Source: Balanoglossus misakiensis | Lineage: Eukaryota > Hemichordata | Direction: 5' to 3' | Length of the DNA: 64,000 nt | NCBI GenBank assembly: GCA_040954595.2 | Contig: CM082587.2 | Span: 10,478,001 to 10,542,000, forward strand | In this document: one piece after another, positions 18,809 to 30,175 of the stretch | How positions within the stretch are numbered: the first letter of the stretch is position 1 | Layout: every line of letters starts with the position of its first letter | Notes under the pieces: generated by a model | Databases searched by the model: none | The model's input: only the letters and a program-made list of their open reading frames with translations | Told to the model about the DNA's origin: nothing | Position numbers and translations under genes: made by a program

Positions 18809-20787
18809 GGCGACATGATGCATGAAGTGGCGAAAGATAAACGCGACTGACCACCACAAGATGGCATTAAACACTGTCAAGCAAGGCACTTCAAATGCCA
18901 ATTGTTTAAGTGTGTACTAAGTAATAGGTTCATGTACCATATCCTGGGGGGGGGGGGTCAAATCACAACAGTTGGACATGTACGAATATGAAGAGACGAT
19001 ATCAGTTTTTTCATGTCTTCCTTTAGTAAAAAATCTTTCTTGAACTTTGTAGTTCAAATATAGAATTCATTGAACTTTACTTTAGCTTATGAACTCTCAT
19101 TTGCACATCGTCATCTTGAAATTGTGTCGACTTTATCATAAGGTTTTTATCACTCAACTTGGTCGCAAAACCTATTTAAGTTAGTGAGAATAGGACGTTC
19201 ACCTTTTAGGTTTAACGAAGGTTGATGGCTACAGCCGTTAATCCTGACTCATACACATGTTGCAGCCAGTATACTCTGCAGACATTGGACACAACATTTT
19301 TACGAACCATTAAATTTTATTGGACCATCAAGTTTATTGACCCATGACGTTCATATAGATTTTATGACACGACCGACGCTATAATCGGTCCATACCTTCG
19401 GCGAGTCAAGTGTTTTATAACATCATAAGATATTAATACCTATCACCTAGTCAAACGATTTCAAGTTATAAAATTTCCACGCCAATAGGACGCCTTTAGG
19501 TGGAAATGCAACCAGGTATCCTGAATAGGAAAATATTCTGGGTATCTGTCAAGTTTAGTCCCATATTTAGGGGACCAAGCGCCCTCAGGCGCTTGGTCCC
19601 CTTCTGTTATTGCTGGAGTTTGTCTTCTTTCTTCTTGAGTCGTTTTTTTGCGCCCGTTTTTCTCTGAAATTCCGGCAGGTGCGCCTTCCAAATTTGGCAC
19701 GGTGGTTGGGGTCCATGAGTACTGGTGCACCTGCCCTTTGAATTTGTAATTAGTCACGTGACTTTGTGGCTATAATCGAGCGAAATTTTCAAATTGACCT
19801 AATTTGCACGTTAATGGGGGCATGTACATTCTTTTCGCGATTTTTGTAGACCATGTGGCCAAAATCCCCTGTGCCAAATTTCAAGGTCCTAGGCCACGCC
19901 GATTTTGAGAAGAAGATTTTTGTAATATTTTTTCGCATTTTTGGTGGGCTGAGGACGGACACTGGGGCATCGGACTTTGACCGTCATTATGACCGTCATT
20001 ACGTTTTTGCCCAAATGTATAAGGTGATTTGGATGACCTCTGTCATACAGTGCCATATCTCAGCCCGTTGTACAGGTGCAGCTTTGGTATTTGCAGGGAT
20101 GAAACTATCATGAAATGTCAAATACAGGGGGATACCTGTGACACCTGCTTGATTCATGTATTACGTGCATACCTAATGTTAGGCAAAGTGAAAGGGCTGC
20201 AAATGTAGGATTTGTTGCACATGACATTAACAGGAATGAAATTTTTTTGTCAAATTTTTAGGTGACCTCAGGTGTCCATTGACCTGCTTTCCATATGTTA
20301 GCACGCACAGCATATATAGCCAGGTGTTTGGAGGGGTAGGGTAGGACCGTCATGAAATGCTAAATTCCTAGGGCCACCTGTAACTTACTTGCGTAACTCA
20401 TTATTATGGCCATACCTAATTTTAAAAACCCAAAGGGCGAGAATTTTCCGTTGTCTTGAATATGAACCAAATAGGAATCCAAATTTTTGGCCCAATTTTT
20501 GGGTACCTTCAGCTGACCTTTGAAGTACTTAACTGAAGTCCTTACATAACGTAGAAGTTCACTTTTGGTTGTTGTGTTTGTACTTGTAGGACATCCATTT
20601 CGGGGGGTTGCCTACTTCCCCATATCTCCACATCCAGAGCAAATACAGCCTACGCATTTGAATGGTACAACCCTGAATGGAGTCTAATGGTTATTATCTC
20701 TATGCTTTGGCCCCTTCAATGCTGCTTGCAGCTTTAATTATTACTATTATTATTGTCACGATATAAAGACACCAACTAAAAACTTAC
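18809..20787. other. Repeat-rich stretch without supported gene
   Basis: A G-run lies near 18,945. At 19,080-19,150 is a diverged paralogue of the flank found at 38,140 and 45,015. At 19,460-20,110 the sequence has repeat-like phrases such as GTGCCAAATTTCAAGGTCC. The end (20,580-20,750) resembles 53,400-53,520 (AATACAGCCT...GGCCCC...GC.GC.TTAATT). Open frames here are not credible genes. Confidence 0.4.
19569..19602. repeat. Perfect 15-bp stem hairpin
   Basis: AGGGGACCAAGCGCC, loop CTCA, then its exact reverse complement. A GC-rich stem in AT-rich surroundings; could be a structured RNA or a transposon remnant. Confidence 0.8.
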
Positions 20788-20981
20788 AAAATCACAATGT
20801 CTTCACAACTCAAAATTTCACTCACTTCTTTTAGTTTGGTAGCCACTCCTCCTTTCTGTCCTAGCATAACAGGAGCACCATCACTGCCCAAAGCAGACAG
20901 ACAATCTCTTAAGACAATACCATTCTCTGAAGAAAACTCTTTCACTGACTGTGCAATGGTGTCTGCTCTGCCATCACCAAC
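20788..20981 (-). CDS. ZNF862/hAT-transposase-like exon 3
   Basis: Acceptor TTTTTCAG (AG at 20983-20982) and donor GTAAGT (from 20787) bound a 194-nt minus-strand exon. It encodes G-D-G-R-A-D-T-I-A and then L-G-S-D-G-A-P-V-M-L-G, matching the central S-D-G-A motif region of hAT-derived host proteins such as ZNF862 and KIAA1586 (the region often annotated DUF4371). These are domesticated or recently active transposase relatives with an RNase H-like fold; the D in S-D-G-A is one of the conserved acidic residues. Phase 0 at its start matches the exon at 21,156-21,322. No downstream exons were identified to the left. Confidence 0.75.
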
Positions 20982-21155
20982 CTGAAAAAGTGAAAATAAA
21001 ACCTTGATGTTAACACATGCAATGTACAACTCAATGTTTGTCTCACCTGAAATAACTAGTCAGCAAAATCAATTAAATGAGGTCACTCAAAAACATGTTT
21101 AATCGTATGTTTTTAATTCAGTGTAGACTTAACAATTGAAAAACTTTCCACTTAC

Positions 21156-21322
21156 TTCTTTAACTCCAAGGAAAGACACAAATGACTTCCCAGACTTCAA
21201 GATGTACTTGGAATAGATGATTAATTGCTTCAATACAGCCACATCAGTTGTTTCATCTATTAACAGTGAATAGAAGTTACTTCCCTTCATCTTCTCTAAA
21301 ATCTCATCACGGATGACTTTGC
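21156..21322 (-). CDS. ZNF862/hAT-transposase-like exon 2
   Basis: Acceptor TTTTTCAG (AG at 21324-21323) and donor GTAAGT (from 21155), 167 nt. The peptide contains S-N-F-Y-S-L-L-I-D-E-T-T-D-V, the very characteristic first catalytic-type aspartate block of this family (L-x-I-D-E-[ST]-T-D), followed by K-Q-L-I-I-Y. It ends in phase 0, in frame with the next exon. Its required start phase does not match the end of the exon at 21,500, in keeping with damage upstream. Confidence 0.78.
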
Positions 21323-21499
21323 CTGAAAAATGAAATAAATGAAAATTCACAGTAATTTGTACAGTAATTATTATTTATTGAGTGTAACACTATTGCTTAA
21401 ACAGTGATCCTTTCTTGAAAACAACCAGGTTTAAATAAATGTTACTACATTGCATTGCCTACAATTTAGATCTGCACAAAAATCAGTAGACCTACTTAC

Positions 21500-21892
21500 C
21501 AATGCAATAAACCATTATAGTTGTGGTCATCACTGCTGAGAGTACCAAGGAATGAACACCCGAGGGACTTTGCCAATTCCAAAACATGGATGAAGTTGGT
21601 GGTGTGCGGCAATTCTCTGTGCATGAGAAAATACATGCATCGTAGGACGCCGATGCATAAAGGCTTGCGTCTCAACGGTGATGACCTTTTCAAATGCAGC
21701 CACAAGACCGCTGCTGTTCTCGGTAATTGTTGCCTCGGCGTCAAGCTGCATTGCCGTCCAGTGGATCATCGTATCTTCATGCTGCTTGTGTTTGTCTTCG
21801 CGAAGGGTGGTACATGTACAATGAGATGTTGTAACCCAAGTCCCTCCGCACTTGGCCTTCTGCTTGTGTTCTCTACAAAGGCGACAAAACAT
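21500..21892 (-). pseudogene. ZNF862/hAT-transposase-like exon 1, frameshifted
   Basis: Minus strand. It starts M-F-C-R-L-C-R-E-H-K, a partial zinc-finger-like start (CxxC then later T-T-S-H and E-D-K-H-K-Q-H), as in the TTF/BED-like N-terminal fingers of this family. Homology then passes to another frame around 21,640-21,690, where M-Y-F-L-M-H-R-E-L-P-H-T-T-N-F continues the expected protein, so at least one frameshift is present. A GTAAGT donor starts at 21499. Neither frame gives the phase needed by exon 2, suggesting a second indel. The gene is therefore probably decaying. Confidence 0.65.
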
Positions 21893-24275
21893 CCCTAAAC
21901 TGAATAAATATCATTCTCTCAAACGTCAGCCGCATGCGGGAGCGTGCACCAGAAACAATAAATATTTACCCGGGCGGGAATGAAAAGAAAGCAGGGCGCG
22001 CGTAAGATAGCAGGGTGGCAAAAAATAAAGGAGGGCGGGTCTGCCCAGCTAACCCCCCCCCCCCCCAAGTATTAACGCTCTGTGTTTACCATAGACTAAT
22101 AGTGTCTCAAATTTTACCCTGTGTGAACCTGGTAAGAGACGTGTCTCAAATCTGAGAAGATTCAGGACCACTTAAACCATTCACCAATAATAATTTATGC
22201 CAGTATTTGATCTGAGACGTTTTAGCAATTTCTTAACGGTCCTTGTGTGACCCCCATATCAGTTGAAGCTGACAAATCCAGTATTTGGATTATTTACATG
22301 GATTTTGTGTACAGTGTGAATTGTAATTAAAGCTCCATTACCTTTAACTTTTTCCTGTGTTTTCAGTATCTTTGTTTAGCAGTTTCTTGTGCAAATTCCC
22401 GAAACATGATGAAACATATATGTGTATGGTCAGCATTGTTATTGTGCCAAATTGGAATTTAAGTCCAGACTAGAATCTATGAATTATTGTCAACAATGAC
22501 AATGGCCATTATACACATACATTCTGTGCTGACAAGTAACAATCTGTATGGAGTAGAACATGAAATCGCATTTGCTACATAGAACAAAAATACTGGAAAT
22601 AAAGCCAAAAGATACAACGAATGTATATTTAACTTTAACTGCATTCTCATTCTCATCTGTATATATTTTACTGAGATTGTTTCATCAGGGTTTATCAGTA
22701 TTCTAAACCAGCGTATGTGTGCATACAATCTGATTAAAATCAGATGTAGGGTACGGCGACGTCTTTTACTTCGCAGTACGGTATTCTTATACTGTCGCCT
22801 CACACTACATCTGACCAACTCCCATAGAAGCTCCCGTTGAAAACTCTAGTAAACCAATCAGACGGTGCCTTATAGAGAACTTTAGGTATCCTTCAGTTTT
22901 GATTGACATAAAGTGCAATCTGATTGGCCTGGCCGCAACGGGACGTTGAACAAGCTTCTATATCTGATTCATATAATACTGAAAGGGTCAAGAATGGCAT
23001 ACACTACATGTATGAGCTCATGGAATGTGTTTCTTCCCATAGGATGACATTAAGAATTGATAGAAAACCCTTTTCTACTATTGTCATTTTTATGAAGTTT
23101 TACTCATAACTCATCCAAATTAAATTAAATTCAGTGATTGATATAAGTTGTAGGCTCACCACTGTGCTCAGTTTTGAGATAAACTTAAATGTGTCCATGC
23201 CTATAGAAAAATAACATAGAAAGACCTATGGTGAAAAATGTTGACTTTAATTCAGGCTGCATTAGTGGAAAAATAATCATACTTTGTCTGGCATAGAAAC
23301 TCAGAATCTACAAAAAAGGCCTTTAAAACATGAATGGAAATGAAAATACTGCTACAATAAGAAATTCTTACCTTGAATAAAGTATTTATTGGTACCACCA
23401 CTTCCATAAAGAAACCACTGTGCTGGTGTATTGAGTTGTCAATCTGGGTTTGCCCGTTGGCCTTGCTTTGAGTTCCAATTCATGATGATGGTGTATTAGG
23501 ACACTGGACTTGAAACAGGTGTATGCTGGTATTATACGCGTTGAAAGTATTGTCATTCTTTTAATTGTGGAATTTTGGATTATCCTGTGTATGTATAATG
23601 AGAATCCGTTAAAAATTGTAGGGGTCATTGCCCTTTTAAAAAAAATACAGAGCCATGAATTTAGTTGATAATAGAAGAAATTTGCTGTCTCAGCATTTTT
23701 TACCAATGGTTTGTCTATGGGCGAAGATTTTAACGCAATTTATCTCATAATAGAGCATGGTGACCACATAATTTTTTTTGACCAATGAATTTACGTTTAC
23801 TTGTCTGAGCTATGTGTAATATTTCTTGAACAAAAACTATTCTTGAAAAGTCCTGGGGAAAAATCAAGCCAGCCATTATTTATTGTATTGAAATAGATGG
23901 GGGGAGGCACAATGAAAATGGCATATGGTACTCCATAGATTTCTGGAAACCACTGGTGAACTTGTTGATAAGTATTGAGCAATCTGAATGATATGTACAC
24001 AGTGGGTATTTGGTTGTAGACACAAGACCTCTCGGCAAAATTTTCATCAAAGAGGTTTTAAATCCGTAACCAAATATAAGTGCACACCATTTAAAATGTC
24101 ATTTATAATATGATTTTGCGTGATAAAAAATCTGATGTTTTGATTTTAAGTATTACATGCCAGAAAGGCCTCATTGCTCATGTAAAATGCCACTTGTACA
24201 AACATGTTGTAGAATTTCTTAAGTAGAGCGCCTTGATGCCCATGACCAATCCAAGTTTATAAACTGTGTTCTATT
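21893..24275. other. Repeat-rich stretch without supported gene
   Basis: Includes a C-run at 22,050-22,066, a segment at 22,085-22,255 that resembles the flanks of the 30-31.5-kb element (TGAGACGTTT...CGGTCC.TGTGTGA), and copies of the 18,170-type dispersed repeat at 23,040-23,240 and inverted at 23,700-23,830. Frames on either strand lack family motifs. Confidence 0.45.
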
Positions 24276-24573
24276 AGTCCTGTTTCAAAATGATCTACAT
24301 TACAGGTCCTATGCACATGTAGCAAATGTTCTGATTGGTTCATCCGCTTCTCTAAGGTCCACTTGTGGCACGCTGATTGGAGGGACCTTGTGTGTTAGGT
24401 CTTATTACTATGTATTATTCACTTTACAGCTCCCTGATTGGTTAAAGTGTAGGTCTGGTCCTCCGGTGTTCACTACCTCATTATAGGTTAGGTCTTATTA
24501 CTATGTATTATTCACTTTACAGCTCCCTGATTGGTTAATGCGTAGGTCTCCAGTTTTCACTGCCACGTTATAC
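24276..24573. repeat. Left long terminal region of the Harbinger-type element
   Basis: Inverted partner of 29,600-29,937; carries two direct copies of a block of about 90 bp (starting near 24,400 and 24,484). Confidence 0.85.
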
Positions 24574-25380
24574 AGCTGTAGTGATTTCCGCGACTCGACA
24601 TAAAGTTACAACGAAACATGCCAGACAAATCTTCATGCGTTGAATTTTCATGCTTAATACTTCTCTCTGTCCCCTAATGCATTACAAGGCACGTTGGCTT
24701 GGTGTTTCCTATTGCTGCTTACGGATACAAACTACACGTTTTTTTTATTTGACTGGCGCATTGGCCGCATGTACAACAGCGAGGGCTGTGAATGACAAGC
24801 GGGAACAATAGAGCTTCAAGGAAACATATGGGGCTACTCGAAAATTGTGGCCGTGTGAGAACAGATGTTCGCAGTCGACTGACCAGTTAGTGCAAGCCCT
24901 CCTTGATTCTCGTGGGTCAGTTGTACCGGTCATACCCGACATATACGATCCCAATTTATATACTGAAAAAGTGATTTCCGTGATTTTCATTTTGAATATT
25001 ACGTCCTAAAATGGAAAATTTGTCCTATTTTGCACCTTCCCGAATTTTTTTTACAATATTCAGCCCATAATTTTCTGATAAGTTAGCCAACGCTCTGAAA
25101 TTTACACTAAATTCTCCTTACCACAGAGATACGAAAATTACACAGACTATATGATTCATACTGTCATTACCATTATTATAACAAGTCAAAAATGTGATTT
25201 AATCCAAAAAAATCCGAATGCATATCAAAAAACGGTAAACAAAATCTCTTTACGTGTGTTATACACAATACATACAATTAGCTCGAAATGTTCAGAATGT
25301 CTCAGATGTTCAGAATAAAAGACCTTAATGTCAAAAAATACAATAAATAATTATGTCTCATTGCCGTCGGCGAACAGATA
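24574..25380. other. Element interior 3' of the transposase remnant
   Basis: No second domain or frame of note; AT-rich sequence, probable 3' untranslated part of the transposase gene. Confidence 0.4.
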
Positions 25381-26515
25381 CTACCTTAAGTTATGATACA
25401 AGTTAATGTGTCTCTGTGCCAAGAATGTACATACTTTGACAATAACTGGCATAAACCAACGAGGATGGCGATATATTTCGCTAGTTACTCGATATGTTTT
25501 GATATACTTAATGCTGTGTTTGATATTCACACGGGCTTGATTGAACTCTCGATTAAAAACTCGCTTCTCCACGCGAAATGGGCCTACGAGTTGACGGGAT
25601 GGGTACCTCGTTAGCAGTGGATATCTGTTTGGATAACCCTGATAAGCCAACAAGTAAGTTTCACGTGGAATCGGCAATTCTCCAGTAGCTGGAATTGTGC
25701 TGCATCGTTAGCATGACCAAGAAATCCAGATTGGATGTGTATAATGCTCCCCTGGTTGTCCACAAAGACTTGAGTGCTCATGCAATGATATCTTGCATAC
25801 CCGCTGTAAAAGAGGTTATTGTATTGGCCTTCAGATTCGGGTCGGTATTGTACCGATGGCATCCGGAAAGAAATCCCACTGACCTCGTAACTGATGGCAA
25901 CGTTGCATCGTAGGCCATCGTACCATGCGGCGAAAGTAATGCCAAAGTAAAGGCAAAATATGGTAAATTTCTCTGTTTGCAGTCCCTCTGCTTACTCCAA
26001 ACCAAGCTGCCAATAAATCCAAAGTGGGGTAATGTCTTAACCAAACGAAAATCAACAAAAAAACGATTTTGTGGGTCCAGAGAAAATGGTCGCCCGGAAG
26101 ATCCATTTACGTCACCTCGATTGCGGAGCCGCGGTTCCAGATCTCTAACAATGGCTTCAAATGACGGAACTGTCTCTCCTGTCAAAAACCACAAGTAGCG
26201 TGGTCTTTGAGACAATGAGCTCCAGACGTCGATACCATGTGTGTCGTTATTACCATTGTTGTCCGGGAAGAGTAGTCTGTAAATGTCCGGCGGTTGTTCC
26301 ATTGGTGGACGCGAAACAGACAAAAGAAGTGTGAGAAGCAGCAGTAATAGTTCTGTTTCACCAGACTGTGTTAGCATACGCAATTCTTCTTCACAATAAA
26401 TGGGAGGATGGATAGCCACAGAAATGAACTGCAAGGTAGCAAGTAAGCTGAGAAGTTGCGAAATCATCAAGACAACGTGATTGCGTTGCAGCGACATTTT
26501 GATGTAGATTTTCAA
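25381..26515 (-). pseudogene. PIF/Harbinger (HARBI1-like) transposase remnant
   Basis: Minus strand, from ATG 26515. It starts with a Leu-rich segment and R-Y-L-W-F-L-T-G-E-T, then homology moves between frames near 26,060, 25,850 and 25,680, giving at least three frameshifts. Recognisable pieces are W-L-R-H-Y-P-T-L...F-G-V-S (helix-turn-helix region), F-P-D-A-I-G-T-I-P (first catalytic Asp block), V-F-V-D-N-Q-G...H-A-N-D-A (second block), L-L-A-Y-Q-G-Y-P (where the family normally has Asp before the G-Y-P), and F-N-x-x-F-N-Q-A-R-V-N-I-K-H (where the family normally has Glu before His). The frameshifts plus two replaced acidic positions mean no active DDE nuclease can be made from this copy. 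Confidence 0.85.
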
Positions 26516-27534
26516 CTGGAGTGATTGTAGTCCGATGAGTCAGTATTTAGACATGAAAGCTTTCGATAGAACAGGTGTCAACAACCTTTCCTACCAATCA
26601 TAACCGTGAAATTAGTTAGACATAAATTACAGGTGCTTTAGGGCCAAAAATGATAGTTGCTTCTACCCGAAATATAACTTCGTAGGTTTCAAACTGAGTC
26701 CACCCATTCTATGGAGTTGATTAATGCAGTGTGAATTTAAAACAAATACCAAATCACAGGAACTATTATGAGAATGTCACGTGTCTACTAGACAAAAAAC
26801 TTTAATCATGTAAGTACACTGGCGTATCTGAAACCAGCTATATAATATACACAAGTCTGCATTTGAGTAATTTCGTTGCTCTGTGGGAACTACCCATGGT
26901 CGACATATACTTGTCAATAGGATTGTACGTAAAATAAATGGAACTTACTACTGTAATTTAAAATTTACCTTGAAAAACTATTCTGATAAAATAAATAAAA
27001 TAAAAACTTTGCCACCGTGCTTAATTTTTACAGAGATCTCCTCAGAAAATTCCAACCCTAAAGATCCACTGAAGAAACGTGATGACCGAACAATTTTGCT
27101 CCACAATATTTCCTATTAAATTTTGTTTTCTAAATTTGCAGAGTTGTTCTGTTCTCCACAAAACACTTTGACAAAAATGGAAATCAGCTTTCAGTAAAAA
27201 TGGCACTGATATTTTCATACTCTGAAGCCCTAAGTTTGTTTTACCATGGTTATACCAGCGAAAATTTGTCACGAGTTAAGAAAATGTATGAGTGGTAAAA
27301 GTGAAAGTATTGACATTTCTCCTAATAGTCGGTTTTGGGATTCTTCTTTGTCCCCGTTATCAAAATCTGAAATAAAATACGAGGGTCACCGCACTCATTT
27401 GTGAGACACAAGACCATGCATTGTAACTCCGAGAAAAAAACCTGAGTCAGCATTTTGTCCCCAAGAGATCATTCTATTCATTTTGTCTCCAAATTAAGTG
27501 CGTCGGCTATACACATTTATTTCATCACACATCT

Positions 27535-27560
27535 TGATGATGATGATGATGATGATGATT
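27535..27560. repeat. (GAT)n microsatellite
   Basis: About nine GAT/ATG triplets in a row, inside the Harbinger-type element. Confidence 0.9.
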
Positions 27561-27830
27561 ACATAATACGAGTCTTTCATTATGCTCATATGATAGTATT
27601 GATGACCTTCTATATCTGGTTACGTTCATAAAGGCCAACACAATCACCATGTTTGAAGATCTCCTGAGGATTTGCATTACAAAGATCACTGCAAACGTGA
27701 AGCGTTTTCTACAGTTTAGTTTTGATTGGTCAATTGCTATTGTAAATTCAAAGTTAAACAGGTGCTCGTAGTCCAAAGATCACGGTGGTCATCTCTCAAT
27801 GTAAAACTTTTGTCTTTCTCAACAACCAAC

Positions 27831-28069
27831 ATGGCTGCAACACCACGTGTAGCACGCGTTCCTGTAACAGAAGCCGAAATCGGACTAGTTTCTGCCGGAA
27901 TGCGAGTCCATAATACTGATTATGACGCCATCGTCCGTTTTATCAGGCAATCCCCTCGCTTGATGATACAAAGTGGTTTGCCGGAAGAAACCGTGAGGCT
28001 GTACACCAACGGTCTCATGCGACAACTACGGCGACGTGTTCGCAATATTGTGATAAGGCGTGTAGCTGG
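27831..28069 (+). CDS. Harbinger companion gene, exon 1
   Basis: Opens at ATG 27831 (AACATGGCT, a good start context) and encodes 79 codons plus two bases before donor GG|GTGAGT (GT at 28070). The two bases join the T at 28424 to make a Gly codon, keeping frame. The peptide has V-T-E-A-E-I-G-L-V-S near the start and an Arg-rich helix-like segment (L-R-R-R-V-R-N-I-V-I-R-R) at the end. I do not recognise a domain. PIF/Harbinger elements usually carry a second gene for a Myb/SANT-like DNA-binding protein needed for transposase import and end binding; location and orientation make this the likely counterpart, but typical Myb tryptophans are absent. Confidence 0.65.
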
Positions 28070-28423
28070 GTGAGTTGTCATTTTTTTATAGATTATTTTG
28101 AGAACTTGACGTCAGTAATAATATAGCTAGTATGTACAAACAGAACGTTTTTTGTTGCCGGCCTGATGTATTTTCTGGGGAATACATACAGACCAAAACC
28201 CTTGATAGAATAGTGGTGGCAATTACGTTTGATTTCAAATTTCCCGCTAATCTGTCGTCATTTCGCGGGATTTTCTGTGAAATGGCGAAATTAACATATA
28301 GGGTCAGACAGTGTTTAAAATAAGATTGGTAGTGTTACTGGCTACGCATTTTTCTTGGCCTGAGTAGTACCTTTGTTCTCTCACATCCAGAAACTGATAT
28401 TGTTCGTTTTTTTATCATTACAG
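28070..28423 (+). other. Intron of the Harbinger companion gene
   Basis: 354 bp, GTGAGT donor and TTTTTTTATCATTACAG acceptor. The open frame inside it is not a separate gene. Confidence 0.65.
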
Positions 28424-28948
28424 TGCTCGTCAAATGAGAGAGCAAGAGATGCGCTATGCGGCCCTAGCTTCCCCCGATGAGAGAAGAGCCCGACAGCAAG
28501 GAGGCCAGCCGCAGTTGCTGGCAGCTGCTGTACATGTACCACTGCTGTACATGTACCACTCATGCCAGGGGTGGTCCAGGCTCAGGCTGGTGGACAGCCA
28601 ATTCAGCCGCCTGTTCCGGTTGTGCCACCATTGCCGGAAAGACAGGCCCCTGGACCTGTTCCTATGATGGTTCCCGATCCATATCACTACCCATTTGATC
28701 AACGGGAAGAGCCTGTGCCCGGACCAGCAGAAGACCCTGCTGATGCTGCGGACGCAAGGGACATCCCCTTGCCGGAAGAACCCCTTCCCGATAGGCAGCA
28801 ACCACGACAGGGTAGAGTGCGGCTGTATCAACTCGTCCGGGAAGCCCACGAGTTATACATTATTTTTTTAAGGAATGACCTTCCAGATACGATTGCCAAC
28901 ATCCACCGCACGTTGGAGAGACTGAACGAGCATTTAGATGGACTTTGA
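28424..28948 (+). pseudogene. Harbinger companion gene, exon 2, broken by a 17-bp duplication
   Basis: Begins A-R-Q-M-R-E-Q-E in frame with exon 1, then Gln-rich sequence. At 28,527-28,560 GCTGTACATGTACCACT occurs twice in a row; 17 bp is not a multiple of three, so the original frame runs into a stop at 28,667. The frame that continues after the duplication encodes a Pro-rich segment, an acidic segment and a C-terminal helical part (V-R-L-Y-Q-L-V-R-E-A-H-E-L...L-E-R-L-N-E-H-L) with stop at 28,948. It is phase-consistent with the first half if one repeat is discounted. An ATTAAA possible polyadenylation signal is at about 29,051. Confidence 0.65.
28527..28560. repeat. 17-bp tandem duplication
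   Basis: GCTGTACATGTACCACT at 28527-28543 and again at 28544-28560, exact. It is the sole visible lesion in the companion gene. Confidence 0.95.
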
Positions 28949-29599
28949 ACATTTTTTTACAACGTATTTTAGTTCATTTTTGGTATAATACTACCAGTAA
29001 TTTTTATTATACACCTACTTTTCATTATTATTATTATTGTTATTATTGTTATTAAAGTAATTGAGTTTTGACGAAGATGTTGTGATAAGGAGCACGTTGT
29101 CCGTAATTCGTAGACATTCGTATTGCTTTCCTAAAAATATCGGGAACTATGTGCAGCTTCGTGAAAGAAGTAAAATTAAAAAGTAATCATACCCGTAAAG
29201 CAACTAACGAGGTGTCCCAAAGCAATGCAATGCTATTCTAAACATTTCTATTCTAAGATTTATTTGGTTTGCTCGAATGAATTGCACAGCCTAAGCTTCG
29301 TATTCAGCCAGGTGCTACACGAAGTGACGCGCTGAAAGGCATTACGTAACAAAACACTAAACCCCCACAGGAAATAAAATACAAAATTTCTCATGGCAAT
29401 GTTTTTTTCGAGTATCTAGTTCACAGTATCACATAAAATGCCATGAATAGTGAAGGAATTATGAAACAAGGTGAAATCCAATCATTATATGAGTGCCTTT
29501 CTTTATACACTGGGATCGATCGCGAGCTTCGACCACGCGCAGGCAGCATGCCAGACAGAATACGACAACAGTATTCAGAAAGTACAAAAGACTTTGCAT

Positions 29600-29937
29600 A
29601 ACGAGGCAGTGAAAACTGGAGACCTACACATTAACCAATCAGGGAGCTGAAAATTGAATAAATACATATTAATAAGACCTAACCTACAAGGTCCTCCATA
29701 ATGAGGCAGTGAACGCTGGAAGACCAGACCTACACATTAACCAATCAGGGAGCTGTAAAGTGAATAATACATAGTAATAAGACCTAACCTACAAGGTCTA
29801 ATGAATAATACATAATAATAAGACCTAACACATAAGGTCCCTCCAATCAGCGTGCCGCAAGTGGACCTAAGATTACCAGATGGACCAATCACAGATGTCA
29901 GTACATATGTCATGGACCTGACTTATGAAACAGGACT
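29600..29937. repeat. Right long terminal region of the Harbinger-type element
   Basis: Contains inverted counterparts of the left blocks at about 29,600-29,690 and 29,700-29,785 and an extra short partial copy near 29,795. Ends CAGGACT at 29937. Confidence 0.85.
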
Positions 29938-30175
29938 ATTCAGGTGCATTCTCTTCTGTGTATTTTATTTCAGTTATTTACTGTTCAGGTCTTCTAGTAG
30001 AGAATGTAAACCCTTGCTTCAACCAATTACGGAGCTGCAATCAGACCAACTGTATTATAAATTTATGATCTATGTTATACAGATATAGGACATTTTGTCT
30101 TTCACCGTGTTTACACTGGGTAAAATGAGAAACATTTCAGATACCAGTTTCAGGCAGGGAAAAATTTGAGACACT

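Larger units (their letters stand above)
24276..29937. mobile_element. PIF/Harbinger-type DNA transposon with complete ends
   Basis: A 5,662-bp element bounded by AGTCCTGTTTCA and its inverted copy TGAAACAGGACT (one base aside), with ATT directly repeated outside each end (24273-24275 and 29938-29940). Each end is a long complex terminal region of about 300 bp containing repeated blocks (GGTCTTATTACTATGTATTA then CTCCCTGATTGGTTAA, twice at left, twice to three times at right in inverted form). Between the ends are a leftward transposase remnant (25,381-26,515) and a rightward two-exon gene (27,831-28,948). This two-gene layout is typical of PIF/Harbinger elements. A 3-bp duplication fits the superfamily, although TTA/TAA is usual. 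Confidence 0.85.

Noticed and set aside
28454-28849. 131-codon minus-strand frame in the Harbinger element
   Set aside because: Antisense to the companion gene exon, no motifs, no start or splice signals.
24276-29937. Classification as an ISL2EU-type element because of a possible 2-bp TA or AT target duplication
   Set aside because: The transposase blocks are HARBI1-like, no YqaJ gene lies inside the ends, and a 3-bp ATT duplication fits as well. Only empty sites would settle it.
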